Shown piece by piece: positions 33,325 through 43,200 of a DNA stretch of 64,000 bases (position 1 is the stretch's first letter; each line of letters opens with the position of its first letter). Source of the DNA: Xenia sp. Carnegie-2017 (lineage: Eukaryota > Cnidaria > Anthozoa > Malacalcyonacea > Xeniidae); the NCBI RefSeq assembly GCF_021976095.1, contig NW_025813481.1:5456222-5520221 (forward strand). Reading direction: 5' to 3'. The notes below the pieces were generated by a model. The model saw only the letters and a list, made by a program, of their open reading frames with translations. It searched no databases and was not told where the DNA came from. The translations under genes were made by a program, and so were the position numbers.

Positions 33325-33600
33325 TTTCATTATGCAAATTTTTTTGCATACTATATCCATAATGCCATATTTTCATTATGCAAATTTTTTTTGCATACTA
33401 TATCCATAATGCCATATTTTCATTATGCAAATTTTTTTTGCATACTATATCCATAATGCCATATTTTCATTATGCAAATTTTTTTTGCATACTATATCCA
33501 TAATGCCATATTTTCATTATGCAAATTTTTTTTGCATACTATATCCATAATGCCATATTTTCATTATGCAAATTTTTTTTGCATACTATATCCATAATGA
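33325..33600. repeat. 47-bp tandem repeat with ATGCAAAT octamers, six copies
   Basis: The octamer ATGCAAAT occurs at 33332, 33378, 33425, 33472, 33519 and 33566, at steps of 46-47 bases. Each copy holds the inverted repeat TATGCAAA...TTTGCATA around a T run, followed by CTATATCCATAATGCCATAT. The octamer equals the POU-factor binding site. The array lies just upstream of the minus-strand small gene at 33236. Confidence 0.9.
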
Positions 33601-34090
33601 GATTTCGCCATTTTTTCAAAATATATCGAACAAGGTTGAAAATATCAATTTTAGTTTACTTTTTACTCAAACTAAACATACAAATACTTATATAGCGTAA
33701 AACAATGATGATCGTGCACAATTTCAAAAAATATCGATTCAAAAATACACGCTAAAAGCAAAAATATTCGACAAAGTTTCACTTCGAAGTATTCAAAACA
33801 CCAGCAGTCACCAAGCACACTGAAGTAAAAAGAAAAGAAAGACTTTGAAACATACAAACTTGCCGTTTTTATACTGTCAAGTTTCTCTGGCAAAGCAAAT
33901 ACACCGTCGAAGGCACGCAGTTAAACGGCGAATTGCACAAAAACAACCGACGAAAAGACTTACAGTAAAACAATGCGTAACTATACATCAAACAAGACTT
34001 TTGCCATTGAATTTATCAACATTTGAAGTGCGTTTTAAAACAATAGATCAAAATTTCACTAACCTTCCTTTCACTTTCGAGTCTTGAGGG

Positions 34091-34410
34091 CATCTACCGT
34101 TGTGTAAAGTGATTGACGTTTATTAAGATCATTTGGTGGTCCGATCGATTTCATTGGTTGATTTCAATGAGCTCTACAAATGTTATAGGATAAATTTTGA
34201 GCTCTTACATCTCTGATTGGCTAAATTTCTACAATATGTTGAATATTAAAACTTATCCCAAATAAGTGAAAGGTAAATTAGGTAAGACACTTTTGATAAG
34301 GTTAATCAGGTCAATTTTTTGGGCTGATGTTTTTTCGTGAAAGGAATGTCATATGAAAGAATGTTATGTGCATTGCGGTGTTTGAAATTAAATGAAGATA
34401 TGATCGGTGA
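34091..34410. other. Intergenic stretch
   Basis: AT-rich, no exon with both splice borders and no repeat recognised. Confidence 0.35.
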
Positions 34411-34417
34411 CTCAACA

Positions 34418-34449
<32 letters not shown>

Positions 34450-34455
34450 ACAGTA
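34411..34455 (-). repeat. tRNA-derived SINE fragment
   Basis: On the minus strand the piece reads CCGGCATCGCAGAGGTCATG followed by GGTTCGAATCCTGTTGAGTC. GGTTCGAATCC is a canonical tRNA B box/T-arm sequence. Only the 3' half of a tRNA-like body is present, and it stops abruptly at the palindromic minisatellite, so it is a SINE or tRNA remnant rather than a working tRNA. Confidence 0.65.
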
Positions 34456-34605
34456 GTCTTTGTAAGTGTGTGAAAATGCAAAGACTATAGTCTTGGTGTA
34501 AAGTGTGTGAAAATGCAAAGAGTATAGTCTTTGGTCAAAAGTGTGTGAAAATGCAAAGTCTATAGTCTTTGGTGTAAAGTGTGTGAAAATGCAAAGTGTT
34601 AAAAT
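34453..34605. repeat. Palindromic minisatellite, second locus, opposite orientation
   Basis: Four units of about 39 bases with GTGTGTGAAAATGCAAAGAC then TATAGTCTTTGG. This is the reverse complement of the array at 16500-17113. Confidence 0.9.
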
Positions 34606-35170
34606 TCGTACAAAACGTTCTCTGTGCTCAATGTTTGATCAAAATGCCCTGTAATTATCTTTCCTTTTTAATGCTCTACCTACGCTCAGTGCATGTTATC
34701 TGTGCTTTTGTTCACGTGCTTATATCGTGCAAAGGAAGCTTCAAAAAACAATACATCAGCGCTTCATAAAATCAATAAACAAACAAAACTTCCCCTGTTT
34801 CTCTTCATTCTTGAGTTCACCTTCTTCTTTCAACAACACTCTCCAGCAGCAATGAGTATCTATGCAAAAGTTCTGGAGAAAGGGAATACTCAACTGATTA
34901 GACTTTAATTTTGATTGAATAATCTATTATACATTAAACTGTTTGCATGTTTTTGCAAGTATTCATTTGTATATATTTATTTATTGCTTATTTGCTAATA
35001 TAAATTTGTATCGCCATTGAAACTCTTCATTAAATTTTGTGAATTGAAAGGCATGCAAGCCTTTTTTGATACACCAATACAAGAGTCAAAATAACCCTTA
35101 AAAGTATTGATACAACGCCAAAAAACAGTGTTCATCTAACAACCCACCAAAAGTATTAATATAGCACCTT
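34606..35170. other. Intergenic stretch
   Basis: Contains an open frame at 34693-34908 with no recognisable domain. A similar peptide end (KVLEKGNTQLIRL) has a counterpart-like sequence near 54763, so it may be an old dispersed repeat. Nothing else supported. Confidence 0.3.
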
Positions 35171-35171
35171 T

Positions 35172-35272
35172 TTAAAGGTGTTAAATTTAACACCTGAAAA
35201 GGTGTCCTTTTTGCCATTAGTATTTAACACCTTTTCCGATGTTGATTTGACACCCTAAAATTAACAGTGTAA
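35172..35272. repeat. Small palindromic repeat around AGGTGTTAAATTTAACACCT
   Basis: A perfect 20-base palindrome at 35175-35194 is followed by further GGTGT/ACACC motifs in both orientations to about 35262. It resembles the debris of a short inverted-repeat element. Confidence 0.55.
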
Positions 35273-35456
35273 TCATTAAAATGAATATCTTTTTACTGTA
35301 TTATATCTCTTGGTAATCTAAACGATTTAATATTCATATTTGACTTAGTTTGATCGTATGTTTTATTCACACTTAACAGTTGCATTTGTAAATAACTAGG
35401 CAAAATGTACCAAATAAACGAGACGAGGTTTTAGATAAAAGTGACGAAAACTAGAG

Positions 35457-35670
35457 CACAGTATAGGAATATATAGTAGGGCCACTTCGCTGTGCAACTG
35501 GCTGCTGTATATTAAGTCAGTTCACTGGTTGCCGTTTGCCATATCGTCAATCCTCTTGGTCACACAATGCCATTTACTGGCTGCCAATATGGTAATTACA
35601 TGCGCAATAAGATATGCGTGGTACGAAAATATTCAATGGAGTGGCACTACTGTATGTTCTCTATACTGTG
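35457..35670. mobile_element. MITE, 214 bases, about 30-base terminal inverted repeats
   Basis: The left end reads CACAGTATAGGAATATATAG then TAGGGCCACT; the right end is its imperfect reverse complement (AGTGGCACTACTGTATGTTC then TCTATACTGTG). No coding capacity. No clear target-site duplication. Confidence 0.75.
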
Positions 35671-35978
35671 ACAAGAGTGATATCACTATTTTGTAATGAA
35701 TAGTGTACACTCTTGCTACGTCCTTGATCTGTCAAATATGTCAACAGACATCCTATTATTTCGAAATTACTTCAACTGAGTAGTTATGCTAAAAGTGGCG
35801 GAAAGGATACGTAAAAATGGTGTCTTTTGTTTTTTCTCTATCATATTTCATGTGTGTCCTTAAACATAATGTTCTTCGCTTTTCGATGCTTCTTCAGTAC
35901 TTTTTTCCACTTCAAAAGTTCATTGTCACCTGTGTGTTTTGGGTTTTATCCTACAATCATCCCTTCACTATATCACAA

Positions 35979-38900
35979 TTATTTGTCGGAATCTGTATCT
36001 GACGAAGGAGATCCAAGCAACGCAATATGCGCGCTAACATGAAGTGGATACTGAATATCTTCAGTGATATGCAAAGCATATAACTCTTCGTCAGGTCCCA
36101 ATGTGGAATGAATTACACCAGAACTTTTGTAAAATGTTTGCTTGCCTTCATTATTGAATGCAACAACCTGTACTTTACACATTATATCTCGTTTCAGCTG
36201 CATACAAATGGCACTGGAACACGCTTGAGTGTACATGTTACGTTTGAAGACTAAAATTTGTTTCGAACTGTCATATGTGACAATTATATCAACACCATAT
36301 GTGAAACCAGTCCAACGCCAGCAGTACTAGAATAAATAAAGCAAATTTCAAGGCCAATTCTATGAAATAAAGCGTGCATGATAACATTTCAAAACTACAC
36401 AATATGTTGCGGTGTGTTAATGGGGATATGTACGTACATTTAGGCATCTCGGTAACAGCAGCAATGTGATTGAATTTAGACTGAGCGAAGAAATGTTTAA
36501 GTTTTAGATTCAGCATATTGTACTCTAGGGGGCTGTTTATATGGAGCCGGGCTGACCCTCTTAGAGAGTTAGCCCGGCAAGCGAGATGAATTTTAATGTG
36601 TTTATATGACGTTCATCTCGCTTGCCGAGACGTTTTTGCGGTCGAAATCAAGACTTGTTCATTTTTTATTTATTTAGCGAATATTTTCACAGGATAGTCA
36701 CGTCAGATATTTGTAAAATATAAAAATCCGTTATCAATGTGAGTTCTGCTAAACAAAAAAATAAAATTTCTGACAAAATAATTAAATATACAAGTGTTAT
36801 AAGAAAATTTAAAGAAATGTAGAACTCATTATAGCTCTCATATAATATAGGAGCTTCTACTATATTCCAGTGGAATTTTTGGAAGTTGCAGTTGATATTC
36901 ACTGTTTATGCTTTCCACATTGTGATCACGTTTTACAAAATAGGTTGCAAAATTCAAACATACATTTCCATCCATATTTCTTCGTACAAATCTGCACGCC
37001 TTTATTTTATTGACAGACATAGGTTTCTTTATATTTACATCATCTTGAGTAGTATTAAATGCAATAATATTTATAGCACGATCATGAAAAGATGAAAGTT
37101 TCTCCTTTCTAGACTTATTGATATTCAAATACAAAATGACACAGTATGTTAAAAATGGGATTATCATCCTTTTGTAAATCGCTTTTGTTGCTGACAAGTT
37201 GAGAAAAGGTCTAATTCTTTTTAATAATTTCAACCTCCCACAGGCTTTTTTATACATTTTATCAAAATTTGAGTTTAAATTTGAAGAGTAATCGATATCA
37301 ATGCCTAGATACTGATAACTTATTATGGATTGAATGATCTTGTTTTCATATGTAACATTCAAAGTTTTTGATGTGCTGGCAAGATTCTTTGCAGTACCAA
37401 AAAGCATCGATTTGGTTTTTCCCAGATTGATATTAAGTATTAATTCATTCTCAGTACACCATTTCAAGATGCGATTCATATCAGATGACAACCGAATTTC
37501 AATAGTGTAAGTGTCCATTCCAGCAACGTAGATTACAGTGTCATCAGTATACATGATGACTTTGGAGTGCAACAACCAATCTGGGAAATCGTTGAAAAAG
37601 ATCATAAACACAAGGGGACCAAGATCAAGATAAAGCATCTTCTAATTATAATCAGACAGATTATCAATCAAATGCTCCATTGTCTTTGTATCGCAGCGAA
37701 ATTTCTTTCTTTGAACCATTCTCGTCTCTTTTTGTTCGCTTTGTACATGCACGTACTCTGCCAGAATCCAGCTCAGCAAGCGGGCTAGCTCGGCAAGCGG
37801 GCTAGCTCGGCAGTTGAGTGTTTACATGAGAAAAATTTCATCCCGGCAGACGAGATCCAAGTGAGATCTCGCCATGCGGACCAGCCCGTGTCGCCATATA
37901 AACGCAAAGAGATTTTTATAATATCTATTACGTATAGGAGATTTCGTTTGACGGACTATCTCGGTTAGCGAGCCAGCTAGGCTTCCATATAAACAGGCCC
38001 TGGGAGTTGAACTATATAAGATCTTAAGTGCGTAAAGTAAATACGAATTTCTAAAAAGTTGGAATATTAGTAAAAAAAACATAGCAAATTTCCATTTTTC
38101 GTGGGCCACACACCTCATGCAACACAATTGGCTTTTGTATCTCTGTGAAAAACTATTTTCAGATAAAGTAACACTTAAAATACGATGTAAAGTCTCAAAT
38201 CTTTGCGTACGCTTGAAGCCATGAATAACCAAAGAACTACATCACTGACTACGTGTCCAATAAGTAGAAACTAAAAAGATTTTCTTGCACTATCCAACAA
38301 ACAACAAATATTGATGATGGTTAAAATACCTGCACATTGCTCCAATATCCTGCCACAACGAAATGCCAGAAAATCAAACATTTCTTCTGAGACATTTTCT
38401 CCAGGACCACAATCTATTCCTGGAAGGCTAACAACATCTGCTTCCATTGTTGTTTATAAACACTCGATAACCATTCTAAATAAAGATTTAATAAAATGAT
38501 GACATCATCACTATTTATACAGTATTTTTTTGTACATTCCTCTTACGAGGAGGTCCTAGTCACCGAAAGTGCTTTTCACGTGAGCTCTTAAAAGTTATAC
38601 AAAAAAACTATAATCTATGAAATAATAAATTACGCATAGCTACAGATAAATAATTATTAATATTCAAAATTTAAAAAAGACACTTGATTTTTTACAATTT
38701 GCTCAGACGAATGTACTTCAGTCAAAAACTTGGGGAATTATGGGGAATTATTGAACTCATTATTGAAAAATAGTTGCGCGGAGCGTACATGTGGCACCCT
38801 AAAATGACAATGAGATGTAACTGGCATTTACACTCGCGTGTGAAGTTGATCGTGGTTACTTTCAGGGAAACAGATGTGGTTTATTACATTTCATAGCAAA

Positions 38901-39776
38901 AGTAATATCTCTAGTATAAGTAAGTTTACATTGATATGCCTTTATTAAAAGTGCATTACGTAAGTTTTTTGTTTATTTGTATATCCAATTAGAACATCAC
39001 AGTTCGTCAAATATACGTACAGGAATAATAAAATCACTTCTTGATCTAGTGTTTTAGTAATGAAAATGAGACCTACGTATTTGATTAAAGTTGAAATCTA
39101 TCAAAACCGTTATTAGTAAAGTGTCTATTATAAACGCGGTAATACCATTATACACCTGGAGGTATTATCTTATACTCATCAATACAATTACATACTTGAA
39201 GTATTATTTTATCTTTATCAATACAATCAAACACTTTGAGGAATTATCTTATCCTCAGCAATACAATTACATACCTTGAGGTATTATCTTATCCTCATCA
39301 AGTTGCTTCACAGCTTTGATGTCACAAATCACATGATGAAGCTTGATCCCTTTGAACACGCGAACATATTTAGCTCCTTGTTCAGTCTCTAGAAAACTGA
39401 TATGGCGTTGTCTTGATTGAAAATAAGTATTTGCATCTTGAAGCAAGTCTTTCTTACTCCCTTGCCAACTAGTTTCAACTTTTAAAAACATCCACATCTT
39501 AGCAAGATTGTACACATCAACTTCTATTTGCATGACAAAAAGATTTGGAGATCCAATCACTTTCTCCATCAGATCAATACTGAAAAATGATTCGCACATC
39601 ATATTCAATAGTAAAAGATTTTCATTTTAAAGTAGAAAAAATATATACCTCATATTCCTTAGTTGTTCAACAGAAGAGCTTGATGTTAACCTTCTTTCTA
39701 ACCATTCCAGGCATTTGGATTCTACACAAGATTGACCATATTGTCTTCCAGCAGTGTAGAATCGACAAACTGACTC
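35979..39776 (-). CDS. GMCL1: Germ cell-less-like BTB/BACK protein, 3' half, interrupted by a gap
   Basis: Germ cell-less is a nuclear-envelope BTB protein that in flies directs germ-cell fate as a CUL3 substrate adaptor. Traced exons: 39776-39649 (enters the gap), 39579-39275, 38475-38330, 36326-35979. The BACK region is clear: FYTAGRQYGQSCVESKCLEW, then GSPNLFVMQIEVDVYNLAKM, WMFLKVETSWQGSKKDLLQD, SFLETEQGAKYVRVFKGIKL. Exon 3 gives WLSSVYKQQWKQMLL and CGPGENVSEEMFDFLAFRCG in two different frames; a one-base loss near 38421 plus either a second indel or a GC donor at the exon end would reconcile them. The last exon reads YCWRWTGFTYGVDIIVTYDS and ends SPSSDTDSDK. The BTB domain and start should lie beyond 39777 but are not seen past the gap. 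The intron 38329-36327 hosts nested transposons. Confidence 0.88.
36527..38001. mobile_element. Short-inverted-repeat element (MITE type) with a LINE inserted in it
   Basis: The left end AGGGGGCTGTTTATATGGAG and the right end CTTCCATATAAACAGGCCCT are reverse complements with few changes. Both ends carry further inverted GAGATGAA/GCTTGCCGAGA-type motifs (36575-36640 and 37770-37980). The middle is replaced by LINE sequence. It lies in the last intron of the germ cell-less gene. Without the LINE, the element would be roughly 350-450 bases. Confidence 0.8.
36838..37638 (-). mobile_element. Non-LTR retrotransposon (LINE) reverse transcriptase fragment
   Basis: An open frame of 266 residues on the minus strand matches the C-terminal half of a LINE reverse transcriptase: LGPLVFMIFFNDFPDWLLHS, the catalytic box YTDDTVIYV, LNLGKTK-type IINLGKTK region (ILNINLGKTKSMLFG), YQYLGIDIDYSSNL and the thumb KKACGRLKLLKRIRPFLNLS. 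The endonuclease and the front of the reverse transcriptase are missing, so it is 5' truncated. The frame itself has stayed open, which suggests a fairly recent insertion. The clade (CR1/L2/Jockey-like) is not certain. Confidence 0.85.
38002..39110. other. Intron sequence of germ cell-less and flanks of its third exon
   Basis: Apart from the exon at 38475-38330 this holds AT-rich sequence without recognisable features. Short open frames on both strands look like chance. Confidence 0.4.
39120..39300. repeat. Minisatellite built from an exon-intron border of germ cell-less
   Basis: Four copies of a unit of about 40 bases, CAATACAATTACATACCTTG then AGGTATTATCTTATCCTCAT. The rightmost copy (39270-39300) is the genuine end of the coding exon and its donor; the others (near 39155, 39195 and 39235) are diverged copies inside the intron. 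Confidence 0.8.
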
Positions 39777-40276
39777 NNNNNNNNNNNNNNNNNNNNNNNN
39801 NNNNNNNNNNNNNNNNNNNNNNNNNNNNNNNNNNNNNNNNNNNNNNNNNNNNNNNNNNNNNNNNNNNNNNNNNNNNNNNNNNNNNNNNNNNNNNNNNNNN
39901 NNNNNNNNNNNNNNNNNNNNNNNNNNNNNNNNNNNNNNNNNNNNNNNNNNNNNNNNNNNNNNNNNNNNNNNNNNNNNNNNNNNNNNNNNNNNNNNNNNNN
40001 NNNNNNNNNNNNNNNNNNNNNNNNNNNNNNNNNNNNNNNNNNNNNNNNNNNNNNNNNNNNNNNNNNNNNNNNNNNNNNNNNNNNNNNNNNNNNNNNNNNN
40101 NNNNNNNNNNNNNNNNNNNNNNNNNNNNNNNNNNNNNNNNNNNNNNNNNNNNNNNNNNNNNNNNNNNNNNNNNNNNNNNNNNNNNNNNNNNNNNNNNNNN
40201 NNNNNNNNNNNNNNNNNNNNNNNNNNNNNNNNNNNNNNNNNNNNNNNNNNNNNNNNNNNNNNNNNNNNNNNNNNNN
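39777..40276. other. Assembly gap (500 N)
   Basis: Exactly 500 unknown bases. The left edge falls within a coding exon of germ cell-less and the right edge within the 21-bp array. Confidence 0.98.
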
Positions 40277-43200
40277 AAAAGTAAGGGTGAGTTTTCTAAA
40301 AGTAAGGGTGAGTCTTCTATCAGTAAGGGTGTGTCCTTTAAAAGTAAAGGTGAGTCTTCTAAACATAAGGGTGAGTCATCTAAAAGTAAGGGTGACTCTT
40401 CTAAAAGTTTGTGAGTGCCTTCTAAAAGTAAGGGTGAGTCTTCTAAAAGTAAGGGTGAGTCTTCTTAAGGTAAGAATGTGCCTTCTAAAAGTAAAGGTGA
40501 GTCTTCTAAAGGTAGTGGTGTGTCATCGAAAAGTAAGGGTGAGTTTTCTAAAAGTAAGGGTGAGTCTTCTAACAGTAAGGGTGTGTCTTCTAAAAGTAAG
40601 GTGAGTCTTCTAAAAGTAAAGGTGAGTCTTCTAAATGTAACAGTGCGTCTTCTAAAAGTAAGTGTGAGTCCTCTAAAAGTAAGGGTGTGTCTTCTAAAAG
40701 TAAGGGTGACTCTTCTAAAAGTAACGGTGAGTCATCTAAAAGTAAGGCTGTGTCTTCTAAAAGTAAGGGTGTGTCATCTGAAAGTAAGGTTGAGTCTTGT
40801 AAAAGTTAGGGTGTGTCTTATAAAAGTAAAGGTGAGTCTTCTAAACATAAGGGTGAGTCATCTAAAAGTAAGGGTGACTCTTCTAAAAGTTTAAAGTAAG
40901 GGTGAGTCTCAAAAAGTAAGGGTGATTCTTCTAAAAGTAAGGGTGAGTCTTCTAAAAGTAAGGGTGATTCTTCTAAAAGTAAGGGTGAGTCTTCTAAAAG
41001 TAAGGGTGAGTCTTCTAAAAGTAAGGGTGTGTCTTCTAAAACTAAGGGTGAGTCATCTAAAGATAAGGGTGTGTCTTCTATAAGTAATAGCGTGTCATCT
41101 AAAAGTAAAGGTGTATCATCTGAAAGTAAGGTTGAGTCTTCTAAAAGTTAGGGTGTGCCTTATAAAAGTAAGGGCAAGTCTTGTAAAAGTTAGGGTGTGC
41201 CCTTTAAAAGTAAAGGTGAGTCTTCTAAACATAAGGGTGAGTCATCTAAAAGTAAAAGTGAGTCTTCTAAACATAAGGGTGAGTCATCTAAAAGTAAGGG
41301 TGACTCTTCTAAAAGTTTAGGAGTGCCTTCTAAAAGTAAGGGTGAGTCTTCTAAAAGTAAGGGTGATTCTTCTAAAAGTAAGGGTGAGTCTTCTAAAAGT
41401 AAGGGTGATTCTTCTAAAAGTAAGGGTGAGTCTTCTAAAAGTTTGGGTGTGCCTTCTAAAAGTAAGGGTGAGTCTTCTAATAGTTTGGTGTGCCTCCTAA
41501 AAGTAAGGGTGAGTTTTCTAAAAGTAAGGGTGAGTGTTCTATCAGTAAGGGTGTGTCTTCTAAAAGTTAGGGTGAGTCTTCTAAAGGTAAGGGTGTGTCT
41601 TCTAAAAGTAAGGGTGAGTCTTCTAAAAGTAAGGGTGAGTCATCTAAAAGTAAGGGTGTGTCTTCTAAAAGTAATAGCGTGTCATCTAAAAGTAAAGGTG
41701 TATCATCTGAAAGTAAGGTTGAGTCTTCTAAAAGTTAGGGTGTGCCTTATAAAAGTAAGGCTGAGTCTTCTAACCGTAAGGGTAAGTCTTCTTAAGGTAA
41801 GGGTGTGCCTTCTAAAAGTAAAGGTGACTCTTCTAAAGGTAGGGGTATGTCATCGAAAAGTAAGGGTGAGTTTTCTAAAAGTAAGGGTGAGTCTTCTAAA
41901 GGTAAGGGTGTGTCTTCTAAAAGTAAGGGTGAGTCATCTAAAAGTAAGGGTGAGTCATCTGAAAGTAAGGGTGAGTCATCTAAAAGTAAGGGTGAGTCTT
42001 CTAAAAGTAACGGTGAGTCTTCTTAAGGTAAGGGTGTGTCATCAAAAAGTAAGGATGAGGTTTCCAAAAGTAAGGGTGAGTCTTCTAACAGTAAGGGTGT
42101 GTCTTTTAAAAGTAAGGGTGAGTCATCTAAAAGTAGCGGTGAGTCTTCTAAATGTAACAGTGTGTCTTCTAAAAGTAAGTGTGAGTCCTCTAAAAGTAAG
42201 GGTGTGTCTTCTAAAAGTAAGGGTGAGTCATCTAAAAGTAAGGGTGAGTCGTCTAAAAGTAAGGCTGTGTCTTCTAAAAGTAATAGCGTGTCATCTAAAA
42301 GTAAAGGTGTGTCATCTGAAAGTAAGGTTGAGTCTTGTAAAAGTTAGGGTGTGTCCTTTAAAAGTAAAGGTGAGTCTTCTAAAACATAAGGGTGAGTCAT
42401 CTAAAAGTAAGGGTGTGTCTTCTAAAAGTAATAGCGTATCATCTAAAAGTAAAGGTGTGTGATCTGAAATAAGGTTGGGTCTTCTAAAAGTTAGGGTGTG
42501 CCTTATAAAAGTAATGGTGAGTCTTGTAAAAGTTAGGGTGTGTCCTTTAAAAGTAAAGGTGAGTCTTCTAAACATAAAGGTGAGTCATCTAAAAGTAAGG
42601 GTGACTCTTCTAAAAGTTTGGGAGTGCCTTCTAAAAGTAAGGGTGAGTCTTCTAAAAGTTTGGGTGTGCCTTCTAAAAGTAAGGGTGTCTTCTAATAATT
42701 TGGGTGTGCCTCCTAAAAGTAAGGGTGAGTGTTCTAAAAGTAAGGGTGAGTCTTCTATCAGTAAGGGTGTGTCTTCTAAAAGTAAGGGTGAGTCTTCTAA
42801 AAGTAAGGGTGTCTTCTAAAAGTAAGGGTGAGTCTTCTAAAAGTAAGGGTGAGTCATCTAAAAGTAAGGGTGTGTTTTCTAAAAGTAATAGCGTGTCATC
42901 TAAAAGTAAAGGTGTATCATCTGAAAGTAAGGTTGAGTCTTCTAAAAGTTAGGGTGTGCCTTATAAAAGTAAGGCTGAGTCTTGTAAAAGTTAGGGTGTG
43001 TCCTTTAAAAGTAAAGGTGAGTCATCTAAACATAAGGGTGAGTCATCTAAAAGTAAGGGTGTGTCTTCTAAAGGTAAGGGTGTGTCTTCTAAAAGTAAGG
43101 GTGAGTCTTCTAAAAGTAAGGGTGAGTCATCTAAAAGTAAGGGTGTGTTTTCTAAAAGTAATAGCGTGTCATCTAAAAGTAAAGGTGAATCATCTGAAAG

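Larger units (their letters stand above)
31011..34090. repeat. Segment A of the large duplication, right part
   Basis: From about 31690 to 32930 this sequence is repeated in segment B at 50010-50940 with deletions, and a shorter part (32500-32830) occurs there twice. The part 31011-31680 looks unique, AT-rich and without convincing exons. Minus-strand exons are listed separately. Confidence 0.7.

Noticed and set aside
34693-34908. 71-codon open frame as a small secreted protein
   Set aside because: No splice or promoter support, and the end resembles a sequence elsewhere in the window, so it may be repeat-derived.
39587-40414. Open frame across the second N run
   Set aside because: Same reason; it overlaps a real exon on the opposite strand and a satellite.
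41197-42462. Open frame of 421 codons rich in SSKSKGE and LLKVRVS, resembling a low-complexity protein
   Set aside because: Product of the 21-base period of a non-coding array; several overlapping frames look equally good, and indels shift the frame repeatedly.
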